A stretch of DNA of 64,000 nucleotides. Source: Nocardioides albertanoniae (GTDB lineage Bacteria > Actinomycetota > Actinomycetes > Propionibacteriales > Nocardioidaceae). The notes under the pieces are model-generated. The model did not search any database. It saw nothing but the letters and a program-made list of their open reading frames with translations, and was not told where the DNA came from. Each line of letters begins with the position of its first letter. Positions within the stretch are counted from its first letter, which is position 1. The stretch covers positions 4,604,501-4,668,500 of the forward strand of contig NZ_VFOV01000001.1 of NCBI RefSeq assembly GCF_006716315.1, written 5' to 3'. A program made the translations under genes and the position numbers. This document shows positions 26,084 to 34,325 of this stretch, piece after piece.

Positions 26084-26659
26084 ATGAACAACAAGACAGG
26101 GCTGCTGCGCCGCGTCGTGGCCGTAGCCGCCTTCTCGGGTGTCGCCGTCGCGATGAGCGCAGGGACCGCCAACGCGGCTCCGCTCACGCACACCAACGAC
26201 CACAACCGCACCGCCACCGAGTGCGTCGAGGAGAACACCGGCGGCGCTTCGGACCTCTCGCCCTCGAGCCAGAAGGCCTGGGCCGACTTCATCTGCGGCG
26301 CCGGCCAGGTGACCGGCGGCGGCGCCCGCATGGTCAGCGGCGCCTGGGTCGGTGCCCCGGGCCTGATCCTCGCCGGTGCCACCGGCAGCGACCTGAGCCC
26401 CGCACAGAAGAAGGCGTGGGTCAACTGGGACGGTGGCGCACACCAGGTCGGCACCGGTGCCGCCATGGTCGTCGCCGGCGTCTACGTCGGTGCGCCCGGC
26501 ATCGTCATGGACAAGATCGCCGGTGGGGCCCTCCCCTCCGAGCTGTCCTCCGACGAGCTCGACCAGGTCTCCTTCCTGATGCCGCGTGACAGCGCGGCCC
26601 TCGACGGCGTCCCGACGGACCAGATCCCGAACCCGATGTCGGCTCTCGGAATCTTCTGA
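26084..26659 (+). CDS. secreted two-repeat glycine-rich protein B, unknown function
   Basis: The 191-residue paralogue of protein A has the same signal peptide type (NNKTGLLRRVVAVAAFSGVA ... NAAPL) and the same two repeats: LSPSSQKAWADFICGAGQV ... SGAWVGAPGLILAGATG and LSPAQKKAWVNWDGGAHQV ... GVYVGAPGIVMDKIAGG. It ends with the shared motif FLMPRDSAALDGVPTDQIPN. It differs by two cysteines (ECVEE and FICGA) that could form a disulphide. GAAAGG stands seven bases before the ATG at 26084. No family is recognised. Confidence 0.7.
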   Translation: MNNKTGLLRRVVAVAAFSGVAVAMSAGTANAAPLTHTNDHNRTATECVEENTGGASDLSPSSQKAWADFICGAGQVTGGGARMVSGAWVGAPGLILAGATGSDLSPAQKKAWVNWDGGAHQVGTGAAMVVAGVYVGAPGIVMDKIAGGALPSELSSDELDQVSFLMPRDSAALDGVPTDQIPNPMSALGIF

Positions 26660-26717
26660 GACGACACACCCTCGACCCGGTGATCTAGCCCTTACGGATC
26701 TACTTGGTCGAATCTGA

Positions 26718-26761
26718 CAGGTGGCCCTGGACGTGCCGAAAGGCACAGCCAGGGCCACCTG
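26718..26761 (+). terminator. strong cruciform-type terminator
   Basis: CAGGTGGCCCTGG (26718-26730) pairs with 26749-26761, and an inner GTGCC-GAAA-GGCAC hairpin (26733-26746) lies in its loop. A T-rich run (CGTTTTC) follows. It ends the secreted protein B transcript. Confidence 0.82.
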
Positions 26762-26816
26762 CTCGTTTTCCCGAGCATCCGGAGTTTCCCAGCCCGCCGC
26801 CACTTCGGCGTCGTTC

Positions 26817-26822
26817 TAGGCT
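26817..26822 (+). promoter_or_regulatory. -10 box TAGGCT before phosphodiesterase
   Basis: TAGGCT is six bases before the GTG at 26829, implying a leaderless mRNA. Confidence 0.45.
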
Positions 26823-26828
26823 GAGGAC

Positions 26829-27779
26829 GTGCAATTCGGCCAGTATCCCGCTCCGCGCCACGCGATCGCCCACCTCTCCGACCCCCATCTCTACGCCGGG
26901 GACCGGCTGATCTTCGGCAAGGTCGATCCCGAGCCGGGCTTCAGGCTCGCCCTCGAGCGGCTCCGCGGGATGGTCACGCCACCCCAGGCCATCGTCTTCA
27001 CCGGTGACCTCGCCGACCTGGGCGAGCACGACGCCTACGTACGCCTCCGCAAGCAGGTCGAGCCCGTCGCGGCCGAGCTCGGCGCAGAGCTCATCTGGGT
27101 GATGGGCAACCACGACGAGCGCGAGGTCTACTCCGACGTGCTCTTCGGCGAGAGCTCCGACGCCCCGCAGGACCGCGTGCACGAGATCGGCGGCCTGCGC
27201 ATCGTCGTGCTGGACACCACCGTGCCCGGTTGGCACCACGGTGATCTCACCGACGCCCAGCTCGACTGGCTCGCCGACGTGCTGAAGGAGCCCGCGCCCC
27301 ATGGCACCCTCTTGGCGATGCACCATCCGCCGGTGCCGCTGCCGCTCAACGAGGCCAGCGTGATCATCGAGCTCGACGGCCAGGACCGGCTGGCCGAGGT
27401 GCTCGCCGGCACCGACGTACGCGCCATCCTCGCAGGTCACCTGCACTACTCGACGAGCACGACCTTCGCCGGCATCCCGGTCTCGGTCGCCTCGGCGAGC
27501 TGCTACACGGCCGCTCCGGCGACCGTCGACCGCTACTCCGCCTCCGTCGACGGACACCAGGCGATCTCGCTGGTGCACCTCTACGACGAGGGCGTCGGCG
27601 GCGTGCCCGGAGCACCGGTCGTCCACACCACGGTGCCGATCGGCGAGGCTCCCGAGGTGGCCGGGTTCCCCTCCTCGGTCATCGACAAGCTCGCCCCGAT
27701 GACTCCTGCCGAGCGCCGCGACCTCTTCTCCCGCAAGGGCAAGGCGGCCCGCGCGCTTCGACGTCAGCTCAGAGACTGA
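26829..27779 (+). CDS. metallophosphoesterase, 3',5'-cyclic nucleotide phosphodiesterase-like
   Basis: The 316-residue class III phosphodiesterase shows all metal-binding motifs in order: DPHLY (D-x-H), GDLAD, GNHDE, HHPP and GHLHY. It resembles mycobacterial Rv0805 and CpdA, which hydrolyse cAMP and related phosphodiesters with a binuclear metal centre. A C-terminal lid and a basic tail (RKGKAARALRRQLRD) follow. The start is GTG at 26829, fixed by the TAGGCT box. Confidence 0.85.
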   Translation: MQFGQYPAPRHAIAHLSDPHLYAGDRLIFGKVDPEPGFRLALERLRGMVTPPQAIVFTGDLADLGEHDAYVRLRKQVEPVAAELGAELIWVMGNHDEREVYSDVLFGESSDAPQDRVHEIGGLRIVVLDTTVPGWHHGDLTDAQLDWLADVLKEPAPHGTLLAMHHPPVPLPLNEASVIIELDGQDRLAEVLAGTDVRAILAGHLHYSTSTTFAGIPVSVASASCYTAAPATVDRYSASVDGHQAISLVHLYDEGVGGVPGAPVVHTTVPIGEAPEVAGFPSSVIDKLAPMTPAERRDLFSRKGKAARALRRQLRD

Positions 27780-27873
27780 CGCCGGCGCCGCCGATCTCAG
27801 TCTCGAGGCTGATGCCTGCCGGGGTGTGCGCGCGCAACGATGCCTGTGACAGTCAACGACGACAGGAGCAGGC

Positions 27874-29142
27874 ATGTCTCGGAAGATCCTCCGCACGAGC
27901 ACCGCGGCGCTGGCCGCGGTGCTCCTCCCTCTGACGGCCGTCCCGGCGGCGTACGCCGATCCGGCACCGAAGCCCTCCCCGACCTGGCAGGACCCGACCG
28001 CACTGACCCGGGAGGCGACCGCGATCGCCGAACGGACGGCCGCCGAGCGGGCAGCTGCCGCGAAGCAGGGCCTGCAGGCGAAGACTGCGGCTCCAACCGC
28101 CACCGACCTGGACGCGGCCGTCGACTCCCTCATCGCCGACGGAGCCGTCGGGGTGACTGCCCGGGTCGAGGCGCCCGACCTGGAGTGGTCGGGGTCCGGC
28201 GGCGTACGTGAGGTCGGGAAGAACAAGCCGGTCAAGGACGGCGACCGCTTCCACGTCGCCAGCAACACCAAGACGATGATCGCGACCCTGGTCATGCAGG
28301 AGGTCGAGCGGGGCACGTGGACCCTCGACACGCCCGCCGACGACGTGCTGCCGGGCATCTTCCCCGACGGCGTCACGATCCAGCATCTGCTCAGCCACAC
28401 CTCCGGCGCTCCGCGCGGGCCCGAGGAGCTGCTGCTGACGCGCATCGACGACCCCGACTCGTGGGAGCAGTTCATCGACGCCGTCAAGCAGCACTACACC
28501 GAGGCCGAGCACCTGGCCGCGATGCGCTCGGTCGACTGGCTCTTCGAGCCGGGCACGGACTTCAGCTACTCCAACTACGGCTACGTCGCCCTCGGCGTCA
28601 TGCTCGAGGAGGAGACCGGGCAGGAGCTCGACGACCTGCTGCGCCGGCGCATCTTCAAGCCGGCCGGGATGCACCGGTCCGACTACCCCGAGACCTCGCA
28701 CAACCGTGGTCCGTTCCTCGAAGGTGCGGTCACGATCGACCAGACCGGATGGCAGCCGCTGACCGACCTGGACCCGAGCGTCTTCCGTGCCTCCGGCGCC
28801 GCGACCAGCACCACCCGCGACCTGGCCTCGCTCAACGAGGCGCTGCTGACCGGTGACCTGGTCTCGCCGGCGTCGGTCGACGCCATGCTCCCGCCTCGCG
28901 CGGGCAGCGCCGATCCCGAGTACGGGCTGGGCATCTATCGCGTCGCAGACCCCTGCACGGAGGGCGAATACCTCTACGGCCACGACGGCGCGCACTTCGG
29001 CACCGAGTCGATCAACTGGAGCTCGCGCGACGGCAAGCGCCAGATCAGCCTCGCGTGGACCGGCCGCGACTACACCGGCGCCACCGAGCCGCCCTACGAC
29101 CTCGGCCTGCTGCTCGAGCCGATGCTGCTGGCGACCTGCTGA
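27874..29142 (+). CDS. secreted serine hydrolase, beta-lactamase/DD-peptidase fold
   Basis: The 422-residue protein has a signal peptide (KILRTSTAALAAVLLPL ... AYADP), a short alanine-rich coiled stretch, and a class C beta-lactamase-type domain. Its catalytic motifs are SNTK (Ser130-Lys133), YSN (Tyr232-Asn234) and HDG (370-372). It is probably a D-alanyl-D-alanine carboxypeptidase or peptidase/esterase outside the cell. A CAGGAG ribosome-binding site precedes the ATG at 27874. There is no evidence that it gives beta-lactam resistance. Confidence 0.85.
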   Translation: MSRKILRTSTAALAAVLLPLTAVPAAYADPAPKPSPTWQDPTALTREATAIAERTAAERAAAAKQGLQAKTAAPTATDLDAAVDSLIADGAVGVTARVEAPDLEWSGSGGVREVGKNKPVKDGDRFHVASNTKTMIATLVMQEVERGTWTLDTPADDVLPGIFPDGVTIQHLLSHTSGAPRGPEELLLTRIDDPDSWEQFIDAVKQHYTEAEHLAAMRSVDWLFEPGTDFSYSNYGYVALGVMLEEETGQELDDLLRRRIFKPAGMHRSDYPETSHNRGPFLEGAVTIDQTGWQPLTDLDPSVFRASGAATSTTRDLASLNEALLTGDLVSPASVDAMLPPRAGSADPEYGLGIYRVADPCTEGEYLYGHDGAHFGTESINWSSRDGKRQISLAWTGRDYTGATEPPYDLGLLLEPMLLATC

Positions 29143-29194
29143 AGCCGGGGAGGGTGAGGCGTACCTGGTGCGGCTCACCCTCCCCAGGTCGGCG

Positions 29195-29836
29195 CTAGCG
29201 AGCGACTGCCAGCTTCCCGGCGAGGCCGATCATGGCCACGCCCCCAGCTGCCTTGAGGTAGCGGATCCGGACGGGTCGCCGTTGGAACCATGACCGTAAG
29301 GTCCCGGCTGCGACGACCCAGATCGTCTCGATGCCGACCTGGGCGAGACCGCCGGCCAGACCGATGATCAGCATCTGGAGCGTCGGGTTGCCCAGGTCGA
29401 GGTCGACGAACTGGGGTAGGACTGCCATCAGGGACACGATGCTCTTGGGGTTGGCGACGCCTACCGCGAAACCCTGGCGTACGGCGGCGCCTCGCCTGGC
29501 CGGTAGCTCGTCGGCCGCATCGAGGTGCTGTTCGTCCGGCGCCGAGAGACCCGAGCGGATCGCCGCGATCCCGAGCCACAGCAGGTAGGCAGCGCCGACG
29601 ATCTTCAGCACCAGGAACAGCTGCGCCGAGGTCGCGACGATCGCGCCGAGGCCCGCGAGCACCAAGGCGAGCAGCACCATGCCACCGAGCGCGTTGCCGA
29701 AGACGATCCACATCGCCGACCGGCGGCCACGGGTGATGGCCCGACTGGTCTCCAGGAGCACGGACGGCCCGGGGACCGCCGACAGCAGGGCTGAGAGCAG
29801 CAGGAAACCCACGACCAAATGCATGTTCACCGGCAC
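29195..29836 (-). CDS. LysE family amino acid exporter
   Basis: The 213-residue protein has about six hydrophobic helices and the LysE/RhtB signatures PGPSVLLETSRAITRGRRSAM and GFAVGVANPKSI, with AAYLLWLGI. It should export an amino acid or homoserine-lactone-like compound. GTG at 29836 is chosen over ATG at 29824 because a TAATCT box lies seven bases upstream. It is convergent with the serine hydrolase. Confidence 0.85.
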   Translation of the reverse strand: MPVNMHLVVGFLLLSALLSAVPGPSVLLETSRAITRGRRSAMWIVFGNALGGMVLLALVLAGLGAIVATSAQLFLVLKIVGAAYLLWLGIAAIRSGLSAPDEQHLDAADELPARRGAAVRQGFAVGVANPKSIVSLMAVLPQFVDLDLGNPTLQMLIIGLAGGLAQVGIETIWVVAAGTLRSWFQRRPVRIRYLKAAGGVAMIGLAGKLAVAR

Positions 29837-29843
29837 GACCCCG

Positions 29844-29849
29844 AGATTA
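29844..29849 (-). promoter_or_regulatory. -10 box TAATCT of the LysE-type gene
   Basis: TAATCT on the minus strand, seven bases, then GTG at 29836. The box overlaps no other gene; the response regulator stop is at 29857. Confidence 0.45.
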
Positions 29850-29856
29850 ACGGAAG

Positions 29857-30492
29857 TCAGGGCCGCAGGATGCGGCGTTCGATGGCCGTGGCGACAGCGC
29901 CGGCGCGGGTGTCGACGCCGAGCTTGGTGTAGATGTGGGAGAGGTGCGACTTGACCGTCGCCTCGCTGACCAGGAGCTCGCGGGCCATCTCCTTGTTGCC
30001 CAGACCCTTGGCGAGCAGCCGCAGGATCTCGACCTCGCGCGGGCTCACCTTCGGCGTCGGCGAGGCGGCCCGCCGCAGCAGCCGGGTCGCGACCGACGGC
30101 GCCAGCACGGTCTCTCCCCTGGCGGTGCCACGGATCGCCCGGAAGAGCTCGTCAGGTGGCGCGTCCTTCAGCAGGTAGCCCGCCGCTCCGGAGTCGACGG
30201 CCTCGAGCACGTCGGCCTCGGTGTCGTACGTCGTCAGCACCAGCACCTGCGGCGGCGACGGCAGGTCGCGGACCATCCGGGTGGTCTCGGCGCCGCTCGG
30301 TCCGTCGCCGAGGCTGAGGTCCATCAGCACCACGTCGGGCTCGGTCTCGGCGACGACCGCGACGGCCTCCGCGGAGTCGGCCGCCTCACCGACTACCTCC
30401 AGATCGTCCTGGCCGTCGACCAGGGCCCGTACGCCGGCCCGGACGACCGGATGGTCGTCGACCAGCACGACCCGGATGTGTGGCTCAGTCAC
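29857..30492 (-). CDS. NarL/LuxR-type response regulator
   Basis: The 211-residue protein has a receiver domain with acidic pair Asp12-Asp13, phosphoacceptor Asp58 (VVLMDLSLG) and Lys109 (GYLLKD). A C-terminal LuxR helix-turn-helix follows (VSPREVEILRLLAKGLGNKE ... VKSHLSHIYTKLG). It should bind DNA when phosphorylated by the kinase encoded just upstream, whose stop it overlaps by eight bases. GTG at 30492 is the start; the longer frame reads antisense-like sequence through the kinase gene. Confidence 0.92.
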   Translation of the reverse strand: MTEPHIRVVLVDDHPVVRAGVRALVDGQDDLEVVGEAADSAEAVAVVAETEPDVVLMDLSLGDGPSGAETTRMVRDLPSPPQVLVLTTYDTEADVLEAVDSGAAGYLLKDAPPDELFRAIRGTARGETVLAPSVATRLLRRAASPTPKVSPREVEILRLLAKGLGNKEMARELLVSEATVKSHLSHIYTKLGVDTRAGAVATAIERRILRP

Positions 30493-31792
30493 GAGGCTCT
30501 CCCTGGGTGTCGGAGGCGGATGGTTCGACATCGGATCGTTTGGCAGCAGATTGTTTCTTGGCGGCCTGTTCGCTGTCGAACTGTCCGGCCGAGAACGATG
30601 CCGCGACCACGGTGCCCTCACCAGACGCGCTCTCGATGGCCAGGTCGCCGCCCAGCAGCCGCGCACGGGCCCGCATGCCGGCCAGCCCGTGCCCACGCAG
30701 GCCGTCGGACTCCTTGATCGCGGCCGGATCGAACCCGGCCCCGTCGTCACGAACGTCCAGAGCGACACCGCCCTCGTGGAAGGTGAGGGAGACGACCGCC
30801 GTCGTCGCAGCAGCGTGCTCGGCGACGTTGGCGAGGGCGCCGCGCAGGGTGCGTACGACGGCCGTGGCGACACGGCCGCCGACCTCGTGCGGCTCGCCGT
30901 GCACGTGGACCGGGACCGACAACCCGGTGGTCGCGGCGACGTCGCCGGCAACCTGGCGTACGGCGGTGACCAGGGCCGATCCGCCGGTCAGCTCGGCGGG
31001 GGCGAGGTCGCGGACGACCCGGCGGGCCTCGTCGAGGCAGGAGCGGGCCATGGTGGCGGCCTGGTCGACATGGCTGTGGGCGTCGTCGGGGCGCACCTCC
31101 CACTCCTGATCGGCCGCCTGGAGCAGCAGGTTGATGCTGGTCAGGCCCTGGGCGACGCTGTCGTGGATCTCCCGGCTCAACCGAGCGCGCTCGGCGACCA
31201 CACCAGCACGGCGCTCGGCGTCGGCCACCTCGTCCTGGGCCGACTCGAGGTCGGCGAGGAGCGCCCGCCGGGTCGCCGCGTCGCGCTCCAGCGCCCGGTA
31301 GGCGGTGACCGCGAGCACCGCGACACAGACGGGGCCGAGCAGCACCGTCGGGTCGGCCAGGCCGGTCATCCGGCTCCAGGCGACCGCGACGACCGCCACC
31401 AGGAACACCGTGGCGGCCACGGCCCAGCGGAACGGCAGCACCCTCAGCGCCAGGAAGACCAGCGGCACCGCGGCCCACGAGAACGACGGCGCGATCAGCG
31501 CCAGCAGCGTCCAGCAGGCGACGACCGCGGCCAGCCAGACGATCGCGGCCGTGCCGGTCAGGCGGCGGCCCGCGGCGTACGCGACCAGGAGGAGGGCCGC
31601 GCCGGGCAGCACCACCGCCGCTTGGTCGCCGAGGCCGTGACCCTGCAGATAGCGCACGACCGAGGCCACGACGAGCACCACCAGCGAGATGTGGAGCCAG
31701 CGGTCGAGCAGCCTCTGGCCGGCGAGGATCCCGCGCGCGGGCACGTTCCCACCGGCGGGCACTGGGGTCGGCGTCGCCGCAGTCTCGGTCAT
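30485..31792 (-). CDS. NarL-type sensor histidine kinase
   Basis: The 435-residue protein has about five transmembrane helices (residues 33-165) with little extracellular sequence. A coiled linker follows, then the HisKA_3 box REIHDSVAQGL with phosphoacceptor His210, and a HATPase domain (DDGAGFD, GLRGHGLAGMRARARLLGG). It probably senses membrane or cell-wall stress, as the short-loop intramembrane type does. The last about 25 residues (DSEQAAKKQSAAKRSDVEPS) come from a 15-bp tandem repeat array. It is cotranscribed with the response regulator. Confidence 0.9.
   Translation of the reverse strand: MTETAATPTPVPAGGNVPARGILAGQRLLDRWLHISLVVLVVASVVRYLQGHGLGDQAAVVLPGAALLLVAYAAGRRLTGTAAIVWLAAVVACWTLLALIAPSFSWAAVPLVFLALRVLPFRWAVAATVFLVAVVAVAWSRMTGLADPTVLLGPVCVAVLAVTAYRALERDAATRRALLADLESAQDEVADAERRAGVVAERARLSREIHDSVAQGLTSINLLLQAADQEWEVRPDDAHSHVDQAATMARSCLDEARRVVRDLAPAELTGGSALVTAVRQVAGDVAATTGLSVPVHVHGEPHEVGGRVATAVVRTLRGALANVAEHAAATTAVVSLTFHEGGVALDVRDDGAGFDPAAIKESDGLRGHGLAGMRARARLLGGDLAIESASGEGTVVAASFSAGQFDSEQAAKKQSAAKRSDVEPSASDTQGEPRD
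30517..30591. repeat. 5 x 15-bp tandem repeat (CGGATCRTT family), locus 2
   Basis: Units start at 30517, 30532, 30547, 30562 and 30577. The best (CGGATCGTTTGGCAG, CAGATTGTTTCTTGG) match those at 24031-24090 in sequence and period. Here the array is translated as the C-terminal tail of the histidine kinase. Confidence 0.6.
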
Positions 31793-31956
31793 GGTGCTCC
31801 CAGGCTAGGCCGGGCCGCGTCGCGCCAGCATCATCCGATCGGCTATCCGGAGTGTCACCGCCCGGCTATCCAGGCGTCGCCGGTCGCCCGATGTCCGCAC
31901 CCCGCCCTCCCGGCGAAGGTTGTTGCACCAGCTCGACCAACCGGAGGAGAACCACC

Positions 31957-32943
31957 ATGCGTACGTCCCGAGTCGCCGCCATCGCAGGCCTGGCCGGCAT
32001 CGCCGTCTCGGCCACTCTGACCGCCACCGCGGCCGGCACGGCCACCGCTGCCGAGCGCACCGGCCGCCCGGCCACCTACCTGCTCGAGGGCGACCCGTCG
32101 GCCCAGGGCGGATCGAAGTTCGAGGGCATCGGGGTGGACCAGGAGTCCGGGAAGTTCTACGTCAGCGAGGCCACCGGCGGCGAGATCCAGCGCGGCTCCG
32201 CCGACCGCGCCCAGGCCGAGGAGTGGCTGGCCGGCGACGGCGCCGACGGCCGCTACACCGCCCGCGGCATCACCGTCGACGACGAGGGCCGCATCTACAT
32301 CGCCGGTGGTCCGAACGGCACCGGCAACGACCGCCCCGACCTGTGGGTCTACAGCCCCGGGGGTGAGCTGCTCACCGCCCTCCGCGTCCCGGACAACGAC
32401 GCGTTCCTGAACGACGTCGCGATCGGGCCGGACGGCGCCGCCTACTTCACCAACTCCAACGACCCTACGATCATCCGCGTCGCCGAAGGCGACAACGGCT
32501 GGGAGGCCACCGAGTGGGCCGACGGCAGCGACCAGATCACCCGGCAGGAGGGCTTCAACCTCGGCGGCATCGTGACGAGCACGGACGAGTCCGCGTTCGT
32601 CGTCGCCCAGGGCAACACCGGCCAGCTCTGGCGTTTCGACATCGCCACCGGTGAGGTCAGCGAGATCGACACCGACGGCGCCGACCTGCGCAACGCCGAC
32701 GGCCTGATCCGGCAGGGCCGCGACCTCGCCGTGATCCGCAACTTCGACAAGCAGATCGTGCACCTCGAGCTGAACCGGTCCGCGACCTCCGCCGAGCACG
32801 TCTCGTCGCGGGCGACCGACCCGGACCGCGTCTTCACCACCGGCAAGCTGCTCGATGGCCGGATGCTGCTGGTCGACAGCCACTTCGACGAGCAGACCGC
32901 GCAGGGGCCGTACGAGATCGTCACCGCTCGGATGCCGCGATGA
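31957..32943 (+). CDS. secreted beta-propeller (SMP-30/gluconolactonase-like) protein
   Basis: The 328-residue protein has a signal peptide (MRTSRVAAIAGLAGIAVSAT ... TATAAER). Beta-propeller blades of the SMP-30/LRE type follow, with repeated patterns such as EGIGVDQESGKFYVSEATGG, RGITVDDEGRIYIAGG and NDVAIGPDGAAYFTNSN. It may be a sugar lactone hydrolase or a binding protein. GGAGGAG at 31943-31949 sits before the ATG at 31957. Its TGA overlaps the next ATG (ATGA), so it is coupled to the ankyrin lipoprotein. Confidence 0.8.
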   Translation: MRTSRVAAIAGLAGIAVSATLTATAAGTATAAERTGRPATYLLEGDPSAQGGSKFEGIGVDQESGKFYVSEATGGEIQRGSADRAQAEEWLAGDGADGRYTARGITVDDEGRIYIAGGPNGTGNDRPDLWVYSPGGELLTALRVPDNDAFLNDVAIGPDGAAYFTNSNDPTIIRVAEGDNGWEATEWADGSDQITRQEGFNLGGIVTSTDESAFVVAQGNTGQLWRFDIATGEVSEIDTDGADLRNADGLIRQGRDLAVIRNFDKQIVHLELNRSATSAEHVSSRATDPDRVFTTGKLLDGRMLLVDSHFDEQTAQGPYEIVTARMPR

Positions 32944-34256
32944 CCACCTCCTCTCTGCGACGGTCGCCGGCTGGTTTCGGCACAGTGGCGACCGTGACGG
33001 CGTCCGCGGTGCTGGCCGTGCTCATGGCAGGCTGCGCCGCGGCGCCGGAGGACGGCGCCGAGCCGTCCGCCAGCCCGTCCGCCTCCTCCGCCGACGCCAA
33101 GCCGGTGGAGGGGACGACCAAGAACTCCCCCGACCCCGAGGAGCAGAAGCGGATGAACGAGCAGCTGATCAAGGCCGCATGGGACAACGACGTCGCCCGC
33201 GCCCGCGAGCTGATCCAGGCCGGCGCGGACGTCAACCACACCGACGACACCGAGCAGAGCGCCTACCTCATCGCCGCCAGCGAGGGCTACGTCGACCTGC
33301 TCGACCTGACGTTGCGCAACGGCGCCGAGGTGAACGCCAAGGACTCCTACGACGGCACCGCGCTGATCCGCGCCGCCGAGCGCGGGCACGCCGACATCGT
33401 CGGGCGCCTGGTGCAGGCCGGGATCGACCTGGATCACGTCAACAACCTGGGCTGGACCGCGCTGCACGAGGCGATCGTGCTGGGTGACGACGGCCCGGAC
33501 GCGGCCGACACCGTACGCGTGCTCGTCGCGGCCGGCGTGGACATCTCGATCGAGGCGGGCCGGGACGGGAAGACCGCCCTCCAGCACGCCGAGGAGCGCG
33601 GGTTCGACGCGATCGTGTCGACGCTGCGTACGGCTTCCTCCGAGGTCGCCGACGGCGAATCTCAGCTCCTGCGTGCCGCGTCGGCCGGGGATGCCGACTC
33701 GGCGGCTGCAGCCCTGCGCGACGGCGCTGACCTGGAGACGCGTGACGGCAACCGGCGTACGCCGCTGCTGCTCGCGGTCACCGACGACCACGTCGAGACG
33801 GCCCGGCTGCTCGTCTACCTCGGCGCCGACCCCGACGCGCTCGACGGCCGGCACGACACCCCGTGGCTGGTCACCGGGGTCACCGGCAGCGTCCCGATGG
33901 CCGAACTGCTGCTCACCGCCGACCCGGATCTGACCGTGCGCAACCGCTACGGCGGCCTCTCGATCATCCCCGCCAGCGAGCGCGGCCACGCCGAGTATGT
34001 GGAGCGGGTCGCGAAGACCGCCATCGACATCAACCACGTCAACGACCTCGGCTGGACCGCTCTCCTCGAGGCCGTGATCCTCGGCGAGGGCTCCGACCGC
34101 TGGCAGCGCATCGTGACCAGCCTGCTCGAGCACGGAGCCGACCCGAGCATCGCCGACCGCGACGGGGTGAGCCCTCTCCAGCACGCACGCGACCGCGGCT
34201 TCACCGAGATCGCGCACATCTTGGAACGGCACCACATCGAGCGGGATCGCGGCTGA
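32940..34256 (+). CDS. ankyrin-repeat lipoprotein
   Basis: The 438-residue protein has a lipoprotein signal (lipobox LMAGC, Cys32), a Ser/Pro linker, and two blocks of ankyrin repeats (about 70-205 and 215-435). The blocks are internal duplicates: HVNNLGWTALHEAIVLGDDG in the first matches HVNDLGWTALLEAVILGEGS in the second, and ALQHAEERGFDAI matches PLQHARDRGFTEI. It is a surface-anchored protein-binding scaffold, probably for the secreted propeller protein encoded with it (inference). The gene is followed by a strong terminator. Confidence 0.85.
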   Translation: MTTSSLRRSPAGFGTVATVTASAVLAVLMAGCAAAPEDGAEPSASPSASSADAKPVEGTTKNSPDPEEQKRMNEQLIKAAWDNDVARARELIQAGADVNHTDDTEQSAYLIAASEGYVDLLDLTLRNGAEVNAKDSYDGTALIRAAERGHADIVGRLVQAGIDLDHVNNLGWTALHEAIVLGDDGPDAADTVRVLVAAGVDISIEAGRDGKTALQHAEERGFDAIVSTLRTASSEVADGESQLLRAASAGDADSAAAALRDGADLETRDGNRRTPLLLAVTDDHVETARLLVYLGADPDALDGRHDTPWLVTGVTGSVPMAELLLTADPDLTVRNRYGGLSIIPASERGHAEYVERVAKTAIDINHVNDLGWTALLEAVILGEGSDRWQRIVTSLLEHGADPSIADRDGVSPLQHARDRGFTEIAHILERHHIERDRG

Positions 34257-34269
34257 TCCGCCCCGAGCC

Positions 34270-34305
34270 GAGGCCCTGACCGGTACCCCCGCTGGTCAGG
34301 GCCTC
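34270..34305. terminator. bidirectional terminator between convergent genes
   Basis: A perfect 12-bp stem (34270-34281 with 34294-34305) with a 12-base loop lies 13 bases after the ankyrin gene stop and 20 bases after the photolyase stop on the other strand. Confidence 0.8.
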
Positions 34306-34325
34306 TTCCGTCGTGAAGAGCCGGC

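Noticed and set aside
27874..29142. A dedicated beta-lactamase resistance gene
   Set aside because: The motifs (SNTK, YSN, HDG) define the broad serine hydrolase/DD-peptidase family, and nothing specific to beta-lactam hydrolysis is seen.
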